Source of the DNA: Desulfobacteraceae bacterium
Lineage (GTDB): Bacteria; Desulfobacterota; DSM-4660; Desulfatiglandales; Desulfatiglandaceae
Direction: 5' to 3'
Length of the DNA stretch: 9,707 nucleotides
Assembly: GCA_013203065.1 (NCBI GenBank)
Contig: JABMQV010000073.1
Location: 1 to 9,707, forward strand
Shown here: piece after piece, positions 1-5,672 of the stretch
How the letters are laid out: every line of letters starts with the position of its first letter
Position numbering within the stretch: the first letter of the stretch is position 1
Notes under the pieces: model-generated
Told to the model about the DNA's origin: nothing
Seen by the model: the letters and a program-made list of their open reading frames with translations, nothing else
Database searches by the model: none
Made by a program: the position numbers and the translations under genes

Positions 1-377
1 CCAAATTTTGCGTCCTCGGAGGCAAGGACAAGATCGCAAAAGATCGCCAGTTCACATCCACCGCCCAAGCAAGAGCCGTATGCGGAAGCAACCGTGGGGA
101 CTCCCAGTTTGTCCATGAGTCGAAACATGCGGTGAAAGACCTCAATCATCTTGGGAGCCAAGTCTCCCATATGCTCGCCCACATCAACCCCGGCAGAAAA
201 GCACTTCCCTTTGGCATTAAAAAGGACGACCTTAAGGTCCTTTTTCCCCTGCCATGCTTGGAGCACCTCATTGATCTCTTCCATCATGGCGATATTCAAG
301 ATATTTACGGGAGGCCTGTTGAGGGTGATGGTGCCTAAACCATCCTTAAATCCGGTCTCGATATGCGCATAACCCAT
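1..377 (-). CDS. bamR: Cyclohexa-1,5-diene-1-carbonyl-CoA hydratase, 5' part (runs off left edge)
   Basis: Reading the minus strand from the ATG at 377-375 gives 125 open codons to the window edge, so the C-terminal half is missing. The protein begins MGYAHIETGF and is a crotonase-fold enoyl-CoA hydratase. The first oxyanion-hole loop, SAGVDVGEH (residues 61-69), is typical of dienoyl-CoA hydratases of the benzoyl-CoA pathway. The second, GSCLGGGCELA (101-111), places Glu109 where rat crotonase has its catalytic Glu144. The family adds water to cyclohexa-1,5-diene-1-carbonyl-CoA, the product of benzoyl-CoA reductase, to give 6-hydroxycyclohex-1-ene-1-carbonyl-CoA in the cytoplasm. The start is supported by a GGAG about 11 nt upstream. 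It lies downstream of bamA and bamQ, whose products act on its product, and this context separates it from a general enoyl-CoA hydratase. A generic crotonase is the alternative but less likely. Confidence 0.92.
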   Translation of the reverse strand, partial: MGYAHIETGFKDGLGTITLNRPPVNILNIAMMEEINEVLQAWQGKKDLKVVLFNAKGKCFSAGVDVGEHMGDLAPKMIEVFHRMFRLMDKLGVPTVASAYGSCLGGGCELAIFCDLVLASEDAKF

Positions 378-433
378 AATATTCACACTCCTTTCATTCC
401 TCTCATCATTCGTCATTGGTCCTTGGTAGCGAC

Positions 434-468
434 CATTCAATGAATGCTCTCCAGCGTGAGTTAACTCA
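434..468. promoter_or_regulatory. Two adjacent palindromes upstream of bamR (candidate operator)
   Basis: The bamA-bamR gap holds a 13-nt odd palindrome, CATTCA-A-TGAATG (434-446), and a perfect 12-bp palindrome, TGAGTTAACTCA (457-468). Their centres are about 22-23 bp apart, roughly two helical turns, so a dimeric regulator bound to both would sit on the same DNA face. They lie 57-91 nt upstream of the bamR ATG. I found no convincing -35/-10 pair beside them. The link to regulation is inference only. Confidence 0.3.
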
Positions 469-528
469 ACCAGTCCATGCCAACCTAATTCAGGTTTTGG
501 GCAGATGACCAACTCCGTGGCAACAGAA

Positions 529-566
529 ATGGCAGGCGGATCTGCACTCATCACCCCGCCTGCCAT
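529..566 (-). terminator. Stem-loop after bamA (possible terminator or processing/attenuation site)
   Basis: A perfect 11-bp GC-rich inverted repeat has arms ATGGCAGGCGG (529-539) and CCGCCTGCCAT (556-566) around a 16-nt loop. It starts 28 nt past the bamA stop codon. Read on the minus strand, the second arm runs into ATTTCTGTTG, a broken rather than uninterrupted T-tract. It could be a weak intrinsic terminator, partial attenuation lowering bamR relative to bamA, or a 3' end that stabilises the transcript. The stem is clear; its function is inferred. Confidence 0.5.
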
Positions 567-594
567 ATGGATAGGTGACATCAGAATAATGCGA

Positions 595-1731
595 CTATTC
601 CTGGGGTTTACCGAGCACTTCAGCAAACATGTCCATATCCCAGGTCTTGCACTGGGCGATGTTCTGGCGGAATTTGATGAAGTCTATGGTGTCTTGACCT
701 GTAATCTTTTTGGTATTGTAGGCTCCAAAGCCCAGGAATGCCTCGCCGCCCATATTAGCAGCCAGCCAGTGCCGGTTTGCATTCTTCATGACATCCCAGA
801 AAAACTTCTTTTTTTGGCGGATGCTGTCGATGGATTTGATCAAACAGCCGGGGAAAAGATTTGCAAATGTCCAGATAATCCTGTCCACTTCCTTATCCAG
901 GAGCTCAAAGTCTGCATTAGGCTGATGTTCCTTGACAAAGGCACGCGCCTCTTTGCCCTCTGCCCCCGCCTTGAATTCGCCATAGACGATCTCTCCATCT
1001 TCCACATATTTATCGGTTATGACCATGGGGTTTCTAACCCATTCCCCATCCACCTTTAAGACCGGGATTACCTTGCTGATCAGGGTCTTGGCCTTCATTT
1101 TATAAGCGGACCACATTTCGCATGAGACACAATTCCACATGGCATCCTCAATCCCCAGAAACCATGGCAGGAAGTCAGATGAGCCGCCGTCGGGGGCGGA
1201 ACCGTGCCTTGGGCCTGCCTGACCAAAGATAGCCAGATCCGAGGCAATGGCGAGATCACAGGCCATGCCGATTTCCTGGCCGCCTGCCACTCTCATGCCG
1301 TTCACACGGCAAATGGTCGGCTTTTTACACATAAGGATCGCATCTACCATGTGGTTGAATAACTCCATATACTGCCCGTACTCATCCGATCTGAGGCTAT
1401 AGAATTCGCTGTATTCCTTGGTGTTGCCTCCTGTACAAAAGGCGTAGGGGCCGGTGCCCGTAAAGACGACAGCCACGACACTCCTGTCCAGCGAGGCGTT
1501 TTCGAAACCGGCAATTACGCCTTTGACCATTTCTGTGGTGTAGGAATTGTATTGTCTGGGATTATTCAACCGGACCCATGATATGTAAAGCCCCTCCACC
1601 ACGTTCCCTTCCGGGTCCGTCAGGGGGCGCTTCTCATGGACGATGCACGGGGGTTCTGTTCCCCAGTGAACATCCGTGTGTTGCAGATGATCTTTAATCT
1701 CATTGTCTCTGGGCATCCATTCTAAAGACAT
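595..1731 (-). CDS. bamA: 6-oxocyclohex-1-ene-1-carbonyl-CoA hydrolase (ring-opening hydrolase)
   Basis: This 378-residue protein matches the BamA/Oah hydrolase family in length and motifs. The enzyme adds water to 6-oxocyclohex-1-ene-1-carbonyl-CoA and cleaves the ring C-C bond, giving 3-hydroxypimelyl-CoA. It is the signature hydrolytic step of anaerobic benzoyl-CoA degradation and acts in the cytoplasm. It is a crotonase-superfamily member with a long N-terminal extension. The first oxyanion-hole loop is FCTGGNTKEYSEFY (98-111). The second is GMRVAGGQEIGMACD (145-159), with Glu153 where crotonases keep a catalytic Glu. It is followed by the family-typical GQAGPRHGSAPDGGSSDF (170-187). A strong AAGGAG Shine-Dalgarno (1743-1738) lies 6 nt from the ATG. 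It follows bamQ by 48 nt and precedes bamR. The gene is widely used as a marker for anaerobic aromatic degraders. No sign of truncation or frameshift. Confidence 0.97.
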   Translation of the reverse strand: MSLEWMPRDNEIKDHLQHTDVHWGTEPPCIVHEKRPLTDPEGNVVEGLYISWVRLNNPRQYNSYTTEMVKGVIAGFENASLDRSVVAVVFTGTGPYAFCTGGNTKEYSEFYSLRSDEYGQYMELFNHMVDAILMCKKPTICRVNGMRVAGGQEIGMACDLAIASDLAIFGQAGPRHGSAPDGGSSDFLPWFLGIEDAMWNCVSCEMWSAYKMKAKTLISKVIPVLKVDGEWVRNPMVITDKYVEDGEIVYGEFKAGAEGKEARAFVKEHQPNADFELLDKEVDRIIWTFANLFPGCLIKSIDSIRQKKKFFWDVMKNANRHWLAANMGGEAFLGFGAYNTKKITGQDTIDFIKFRQNIAQCKTWDMDMFAEVLGKPQE

Positions 1732-1779
1732 ACTTTTCTCCTTTTCTACTTGAATTTACACACAGGACTTCAACCAACA

Positions 1780-2880
1780 CTAAGAATCAGGAATTAGAAT
1801 AATCCTTTTTTCTGGGGGTTGCTTGTGGGCCTCGTGAAAGGTTTCCAAAATCGTGCTCATGGGTCGCGTCTGAACATAAGGCGCCAGTGCCACCTTATTG
1901 GAGAGGACCATTTGAAGGGCCTGAGGATAATATTCCGGCAGACACCCCCAGGTCCCGATGATTTCTGCATCAAAGGCCATGAGCCTGCTGATGGAATACT
2001 CCACTTTTTGAAGGCCGAATCCAACGATGATGAGCTTAGATGTAAAACTCACCAGTGAAAGCGCCAGTTCCTGGCCCGGCCGGGTGCCAGTGACCTCAAA
2101 AATCTTCCAACCGAACCCAGGAAGCCCATTCTGCTTCCGTATGTCCTTAATCTCACCAAGTATCTCTTTGGAAGCCTTCCCTTTGGTATTAAGGGCAAAA
2201 TCGGCGCCGTGTGAGAGGATCTTCTGTAGCCTTCGTTCAATGATATCGACGGCGATGACCGTGTTGGCCCCCAGGGCCTTTGCCATCTGAACCATATATT
2301 GACCCACACCCCCGATACCAATAACGATCACATTATCACCCGGCTCCAGGGCCGCCCTCTTGGCGGCCTGGTAGGGGGTAGTTACGGCGTCCGCTACCAC
2401 TGCAAGATGTTCCAGGGGCGTATTTCCCCGGTTCCTGATTTCACACAGATCAATGCTCGGCACAGGGATATGGCTGGAGAACCCGCCATAAATGCCCAAA
2501 CTGTTTCCCGGCATCTTCTGATCCAGGCAGCGGTTACCCCTCCGGGTCTTGCAGAGATAGCATCTCCGGCAAGGCATGACAGCCGGGATCAGGACCTCTT
2601 TTCCAATCCAAACATCATCCCCTGCCACCACCGTTCCTGAAATCTCATGCCCCAGGGTCAGGGGCGGTTTTACCACGGTGGGGACCCCGTCAAAGAAATA
2701 TCCCAGATCCGTGTGACAGATGCCGCAACCCGCCACCTCCACCACGACTTCGCCCGGCCCCAGTTCGGGTAAAGGCATCTCCTTCTTCTCAATTCTGCCC
2801 GGGATCTCCTCTCCCGATTCTTTGTCACGCGATGTGTGCTGAACCATCTGCCAGGTGATCATCCTATCCGGCATACCCAT
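1780..2880 (-). CDS. bamQ: 6-hydroxycyclohex-1-ene-1-carbonyl-CoA dehydrogenase
   Basis: This is a zinc-dependent medium-chain dehydrogenase of about 366 residues, the usual length for Had/BamQ. It oxidises 6-hydroxycyclohex-1-ene-1-carbonyl-CoA to the 6-oxo compound, the substrate of BamA. Numbering here is from the upstream in-frame ATG (2883-2881). Catalytic-zinc ligands are Cys56 in GICHTD and His79 in LGHE. Structural-zinc cysteines are 105, 108, 111 and 119. The Rossmann glycine motif GIGGVG spans 189-194, and Asp213 at the end of the next strand predicts NAD+ rather than NADP+. Two ATGs stand in tandem. AGGAGG ends only 3 nt before the first and 6 nt before the second, so I place the start at 2880. 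It is followed by bamA after 48 nt and preceded by the SDR after about 70 nt, consistent with one operon. Sequence alone says zinc alcohol dehydrogenase; the exact substrate rests on the neighbours. Confidence 0.92.
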   Translation of the reverse strand: MGMPDRMITWQMVQHTSRDKESGEEIPGRIEKKEMPLPELGPGEVVVEVAGCGICHTDLGYFFDGVPTVVKPPLTLGHEISGTVVAGDDVWIGKEVLIPAVMPCRRCYLCKTRRGNRCLDQKMPGNSLGIYGGFSSHIPVPSIDLCEIRNRGNTPLEHLAVVADAVTTPYQAAKRAALEPGDNVIVIGIGGVGQYMVQMAKALGANTVIAVDIIERRLQKILSHGADFALNTKGKASKEILGEIKDIRKQNGLPGFGWKIFEVTGTRPGQELALSLVSFTSKLIIVGFGLQKVEYSISRLMAFDAEIIGTWGCLPEYYPQALQMVLSNKVALAPYVQTRPMSTILETFHEAHKQPPEKRIILIPDS

Positions 2881-2953
2881 CATATTCCTCCTCTGAAAAT
2901 TTTATTTGAGTCCCGTCTCAAGCGGAAGTGGGTCATAACAAAGCAGTGGGCGC

Positions 2954-3706
2954 TTATATCATTCCGTAGCCGCCGTCCACACACAGGAGCTGACCTGTGA
3001 TGTAATTACTCTCGTCAGAGGCCAAAAACACAAAGGCCGGTGAAATGTCGTCCGGTTCCGCAAATCGCCTGAGAAGAATTCTGTTCAAATAGATCTCTCT
3101 GAGTTTTTCATCGGACCTTATTTTTTCCGTCATATCCGTGGCGACTATCCCCAAGGAAATTACATTGGCACAGACATTATAACGAGCAAGTTCCCTGGCA
3201 ATGGATTTGGTCATGCTCAGGATGCCCCCCTTGGCGGCGCTGTAATTAATTTGACCTACAGTACCCACAAGTCCGGCCACAGACGTCACATTGATGATCT
3301 TACCGCTCTTCTGCTCTTTCATCTGAATCGCGGCTGCCTGCGAGCAGAGAAATGCGCCCTTCAAATGAATGTCAACTACCTGGTCCCACTGCTCTTCCGT
3401 CATTTTGACCATCATGGATGGGCGGGTAAATCCTGCGTTGTTGACCAGGATGTCCAGCCCCCCGAATGTCTCAGTGGTGGCTGAAACCAGATGTTCCACA
3501 TCAGGTTTCCGTGCCACATCGGCCTTTACGCAAATTGCCTCGCTCCCCATGCCCTGTATATTCTCCACCACCTCATTGGCCGCTTTTTCATTGGAGGTGT
3601 AGTTTATGACCACCTTGGCTCCCACTTTTGCAAAGGCAAGGGCAACGGCCCTCCCAACGCCTCGGCTGCTTCCTGTGACAAGGGCAATTTTATCTTTTAA
3701 TCTCAT
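2954..3706 (-). CDS. FabG-like short-chain dehydrogenase/reductase, first gene of the benzoyl-CoA operon
   Basis: This 250-residue classical SDR has TGSSRGVG (11-18) for cofactor binding, NNAG (89-92), and catalytic Ser142, Tyr155 (in NYSAAKGG) and Lys159. It ends VDGGYGMI, as FabG-type enzymes do. Arg15 in the glycine motif and the absence of an acidic residue after the second strand (INYTSNE, 34-40) hint at NADP(H). Two positions differ from the usual FabG pattern. His114 stands in IHLKG where the tetrad Asn is normal; similar V-H-L motifs occur in peroxisomal multifunctional enzyme type 2. Leu185 stands where a Pro-Gly motif is usual (ISLGIVATDM). It leads a run with bamQ, bamA and bamR, so oxidation of 3-hydroxypimelyl-CoA, the BamA product, is an attractive role. 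A reductive role in fatty-acid or polyhydroxyalkanoate synthesis is equally compatible with the sequence. A modest AAGG lies about 9 nt before the ATG. Confidence 0.85.
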   Translation of the reverse strand: MRLKDKIALVTGSSRGVGRAVALAFAKVGAKVVINYTSNEKAANEVVENIQGMGSEAICVKADVARKPDVEHLVSATTETFGGLDILVNNAGFTRPSMMVKMTEEQWDQVVDIHLKGAFLCSQAAAIQMKEQKSGKIINVTSVAGLVGTVGQINYSAAKGGILSMTKSIARELARYNVCANVISLGIVATDMTEKIRSDEKLREIYLNRILLRRFAEPDDISPAFVFLASDESNYITGQLLCVDGGYGMI

Positions 3707-3766
3707 AGGTTAAGCCTTTCCATCACAAACGTGAAATCGTGCTTTGGACTTCTTTGGCATCAAAAA

Positions 3767-3799
3767 TTTATGATTACATTGTAGTTACATTATAGTTAC
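3767..3799 (-). repeat. Three 11-bp tandem repeats overlapping a -10 box (candidate operator)
   Basis: On the minus strand three units follow one another without gaps: GTAACTATAAT (3799-3789), GTAACTACAAT (3788-3778) and GTAATCATAAA (3777-3767). The first two match at 10 of 11 positions, and the third matches the second at 7 of 11. The 11-bp period places each GTAA on the same face of the helix. The first unit ends in a perfect TATAAT. They lie 61-93 nt upstream of the SDR start codon. A protein bound here would cover the promoter, so repression is a natural reading. The repeats are seen; the regulator is unknown. Confidence 0.5.
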
Positions 3800-3834
3800 G
3801 CTTTTAAGCTAAAGAAAGTTTATTTTCATGTCAA
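3789..3834 (-). promoter_or_regulatory. Candidate sigma-70 promoter elements of the SDR-bamQ-bamA operon
   Basis: A perfect TATAAT (3794-3789) sits inside the tandem repeats, with only a poor -35 (TTTCTT) 17 nt upstream, so it may need an activator. A perfect TTGACA (3834-3829) lies 34 nt upstream of it, too far to pair. That hexamer has only a weak TAGCTT at the 17-nt spacing. Which pair is used cannot be settled from sequence. From TATAAT, transcription would begin about 75-80 nt before the SDR ATG. Confidence 0.4.
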
Positions 3835-3938
3835 GAAAAATCGGATAGGAAGGGGAGACGTTTGTCAATAGAGTCCTGACGGGGAAGATTACCAAATTTG
3901 GATTAAAGTCAAGAGGGCAGCTTTTGAACGGAATTGAG

Positions 3939-3966
3939 TTGATTAAAAAGGTTTTTTTGCTAAGAT
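3939..3966 (+). promoter_or_regulatory. Candidate sigma-70 promoter of rlpA
   Basis: TTGATT (3939-3944) and TAAGAT (3961-3966) are separated by 16 nt. Each matches 4 of 6 consensus bases, and the spacer includes an A-tract and a seven-T run. Transcription would start near 3973, leaving a leader of about 40 nt before the rlpA ATG. It is the best plus-strand candidate I saw in the 306-nt divergent region. Confidence 0.35.
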
Positions 3967-3969
3967 TGG

Positions 3970-3983
3970 CAGATCCGGATCTG
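3970..3983. promoter_or_regulatory. Perfect 14-bp palindrome at the predicted rlpA transcription start
   Basis: CAGATCCGGATCTG reads the same on both strands. It begins 4 nt downstream of the candidate -10 box of rlpA, so it would lie over the transcription start. That is a classic position for a repressor operator, although it could also be a chance palindrome. It contains two GATC sites. Confidence 0.35.
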
Positions 3984-4012
3984 ATGAATGGAACCCCTCG
4001 TGGCGGTTTAAG

Positions 4013-4798
4013 ATGAAAAAACTCCTGATCCCAGCATTGTCTGTTTTCTTATCCTTGACTGCATGTTCGAAGGAGCGGCACTATCTCAAGCCAACGCAAG
4101 CGCCTCCCAAGAAACTTATTGTCATCCCACGAGATTATAAAGACCCCACCCTTAGGCCGTACGTAATCAACGGGGTGCGGTATTATCCCTTGCCCGAATC
4201 GGGTGGCTTTGTGCAGTCCGGTAAGGCCTCCTGGTACGGCAAAGAGTTCCATGGACGTCCCACTTCTAGCGGCGAATTGTATGACATGTATAAAAAAAGC
4301 GCAGCCCATAAGACCCTTCCACTGGGTACCCATGTCAAGGTGTTAAATCTTGACAACAAGAAAGAGATCGTCGTTGAGATAAACGACAGGGGACCTTTTG
4401 TGAAGGGGAGGATCATTGATTTGTCTTACGCGGCTGCAAGAGAGATAGACCTGATCGGTCCCGGTGTCTCAAGCGTAAAGATAGTAGCGCTTGGAAAAGA
4501 GGTGGGGGAGCTGAAATCGCCACTGGGAAGAGAACCTGTGGTGGAAATCAAAGACCTCAACCGTGGTGAGTTTACGGTCCAGGTGGGGGCATTCAAGAAT
4601 AAGCAGAGCGCCCTTATGGTTGGTGAGCGTCTAAGGGTAATTTTTCCCTATGTAGAGGTGGCGGTTTATGAGGACGGAGACAAGGGGACGACTTACAGGG
4701 TGAGGGTTTCAAGATCAAACAGCCTTGACAAAGCCAGGCAAATTCAAAAAAGGTTGGAAGATATGGGCTTTGAAGGGGCCTTTGTGGTTAGCCTTTAG
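4013..4798 (+). CDS. rlpA: RlpA-type septal lytic transglycosylase lipoprotein with SPOR domain
   Basis: This 261-residue protein starts with a lipoprotein signal: MKK, a hydrophobic stretch and lipobox LTAC with Cys18 as the lipidated residue. A double-psi beta-barrel domain follows (about 68-155), with [23 protein letters not shown] and NDRGPF...RIIDLS. Glu88, His99 and Asp125 have the same mutual spacing as the residues I recall as required for glycan cleavage in Pseudomonas RlpA (Glu120, His131, Asp157). A C-terminal SPOR domain (about 186-261, [10 protein letters not shown] to AFVVSL) binds denuded glycan at division sites. In this family the protein cleaves peptidoglycan strands lacking stem peptides during septation and daughter-cell separation, from the outer membrane. 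The start is fixed by the signal peptide; the Shine-Dalgarno (GGCGG) is weak. It is the only plus-strand gene here and overlaps ihfA tail to tail. Confidence 0.95.
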   Translation: MKKLLIPALSVFLSLTACSKERHYLKPTQAPPKKLIVIPRDYKDPTLRPYVINGVRYYPLPESGGFVQSGKASWYGKEFHGRPTSSGELYDMYKKSAAHKTLPLGTHVKVLNLDNKKEIVVEINDRGPFVKGRIIDLSYAAAREIDLIGPGVSSVKIVALGKEVGELKSPLGREPVVEIKDLNRGEFTVQVGAFKNKQSALMVGERLRVIFPYVEVAVYEDGDKGTTYRVRVSRSNSLDKARQIQKRLEDMGFEGAFVVSL

Positions 4799-5081
4799 AG
4801 CCCTTATTTATCTTATTTCTGAGCACACCGGAGGTCTTAAAGACAACAACCCGCCTTGCTCTCAATTGGAGGTCTTTGGTGGTTTGGGGGTTTCTTCCCC
4901 TTCTTTTTGCCTTCTTCTTTATCACAAACTTACCAAAGCCACTGATCAGGAGACCTTCTCCGCCCTCCAGGGTCTGTTTCATAATCTCCAGGAGGTTTTC
5001 CGCAACGATCCGAGATTGGCTTTTGCTAAGCCCAACCTGGTGGTAGATGCTATCAATGATCCGTTCTTTGGTCAGGGCCAC
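4788..5081 (-). CDS. ihfA: Integration host factor alpha-like DNA-bending protein
   Basis: From a GTG at 5081-5079 this encodes 97 residues beginning MALTKERI, close to the 99 residues of E. coli IHF-alpha. AAGGAGG (5096-5090) lies 8 nt upstream of that GTG. An in-frame TTG at 5117 would add 12 residues not seen in the family. The fold is HU/IHF: N-terminal helices, ISGFGKF (46-52), the DNA-inserting arm GRNPQT (62-67) with Pro65 at the same number as the intercalating proline of E. coli IHF-alpha, then RARRVVVF (74-81). Such proteins bend DNA sharply in the nucleoid and assist transcription, especially at sigma-54 promoters, as well as recombination. GRNP and ARRVVxF favour IHF-alpha over HU; the beta partner is not in the window. 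It follows coaD by 93 nt and probably has its own promoter. Its stop lies inside the 3' end of rlpA, an 11-bp convergent overlap. Confidence 0.92.
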   Translation of the reverse strand: MALTKERIIDSIYHQVGLSKSQSRIVAENLLEIMKQTLEGGEGLLISGFGKFVIKKKAKRRGRNPQTTKDLQLRARRVVVFKTSGVLRNKINKGSKG

Positions 5082-5137
5082 CTTGCGCGCCTCCTTGTCT
5101 TGGATTCTTTTGGCCAAAATACCTCGTGGGTCAAAAT

Positions 5138-5178
5138 TTTATAGGAATTAATATGGCTTAAGCCAAAAGAGGTGTCAA
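5138..5178 (-). promoter_or_regulatory. Candidate promoters of ihfA with an embedded 12-bp palindrome
   Basis: A perfect TTGACA (5178-5173) overlaps the coaD stop codon and is followed after 17 nt by CATATT (5155-5150). A second pair, TTGGCT (5166-5161) and TATAAA (5143-5138), also has a 17-nt spacer. The perfect palindrome TGGCTTAAGCCA (5154-5165) fills the spacer of the first pair and overlaps the -35 of the second. A protein bound there would block both. ihfA expression may therefore be partly independent of the coaD operon and autoregulated, but this is inferred. Confidence 0.45.
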
Positions 5179-5672
5179 GTATTTTTTGACGGTGCGAACT
5201 TTTCTTTCAACTTGCAGTTAACGACCTCAGGAACAAGACCGCTGACGTCGCCGCCAAAGCTTGCCGCCTCTTTGATGATTGTGGAACTGGTATAAAACCA
5301 CTTATAGTCGGTCATCAAAAAGAGAGACTGTATGTCTCTGTTCAGTTTTCGGTTCATGAGGGCCATCTGGAATTCATATTCAAAATCAGACAAGGCCCTC
5401 AGCCCCCTCAGAATGACATTTGAATTCTTGTTGACTGCATAATCCACCAGCAGACCGTCAAAAGTGTCTACCTCCACATTCAGTTTGCCCTTCACCGCTT
5501 CTTTTATCATAAAAATCCGCTCGTTTATGGAAAAAAGCGGGGCCTTTTGCGGGTTGTTGAGTATCGCGATAATAAGGTTATCAAATATCTGTAAGCCCCG
5601 GTTTACGATACTTAAATGCCCGTTGGTTATCGGGTCAAAAAATCCTGGATAAATGGCGGTCTTTTTGCTCAT
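5175..5672 (-). CDS. coaD: Phosphopantetheine adenylyltransferase
   Basis: CoaD transfers AMP from ATP to 4'-phosphopantetheine, the penultimate step of coenzyme A synthesis in the cytoplasm. From the ATG at 5672 it has 165 residues, typical of the family (E. coli 159). The nucleotidyltransferase motif TNGH is at 16-19, and Lys43, RGLR (89-92) and TSSTIIKE align with E. coli Lys42, Arg88-Arg91 and SSSLVKE. One oddity: the signature usually reads YPG[T/S]FDP, but here it is YPGFFDP, with Phe11 where E. coli has the active-site Thr10. The ATG overlaps the rsmD stop by one base (TGATG) and GAGG lies about 9 nt upstream, showing coupling. An in-frame TTG one codon earlier is not needed. The rsmD-coaD pairing is common across bacteria. 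Confidence 0.96.
   Translation of the reverse strand: MSKKTAIYPGFFDPITNGHLSIVNRGLQIFDNLIIAILNNPQKAPLFSINERIFMIKEAVKGKLNVEVDTFDGLLVDYAVNKNSNVILRGLRALSDFEYEFQMALMNRKLNRDIQSLFLMTDYKWFYTSSTIIKEAASFGGDVSGLVPEVVNCKLKEKFAPSKNT

Noticed and set aside
473..493. TTGGCATGG on the minus strand upstream of bamR, resembling a sigma-54 -24 element
   Set aside because: No GC pair occurs at the required distance for the -12 element, so the GG-N10-GC core is absent.
505..1059. 184-codon plus-strand open frame
   Set aside because: It lies antisense to bamA, whose family match is unambiguous, and its translation resembles no known protein.
2906..2921. 5-bp inverted repeat TTGAG/CTCAA between the SDR and bamQ
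   Set aside because: The stem is short and AT-rich, with no T-run; too weak for a terminator and expected by chance.
3892..3901. 10-bp palindrome CCAAATTTGG in the divergent region
   Set aside because: Palindromes of this length are expected several times in a window of this size, and it does not sit on a promoter element.
4725..5144. 139-codon plus-strand frame running from rlpA into ihfA
   Set aside because: It is out of frame with rlpA and antisense to ihfA, both clearly real.
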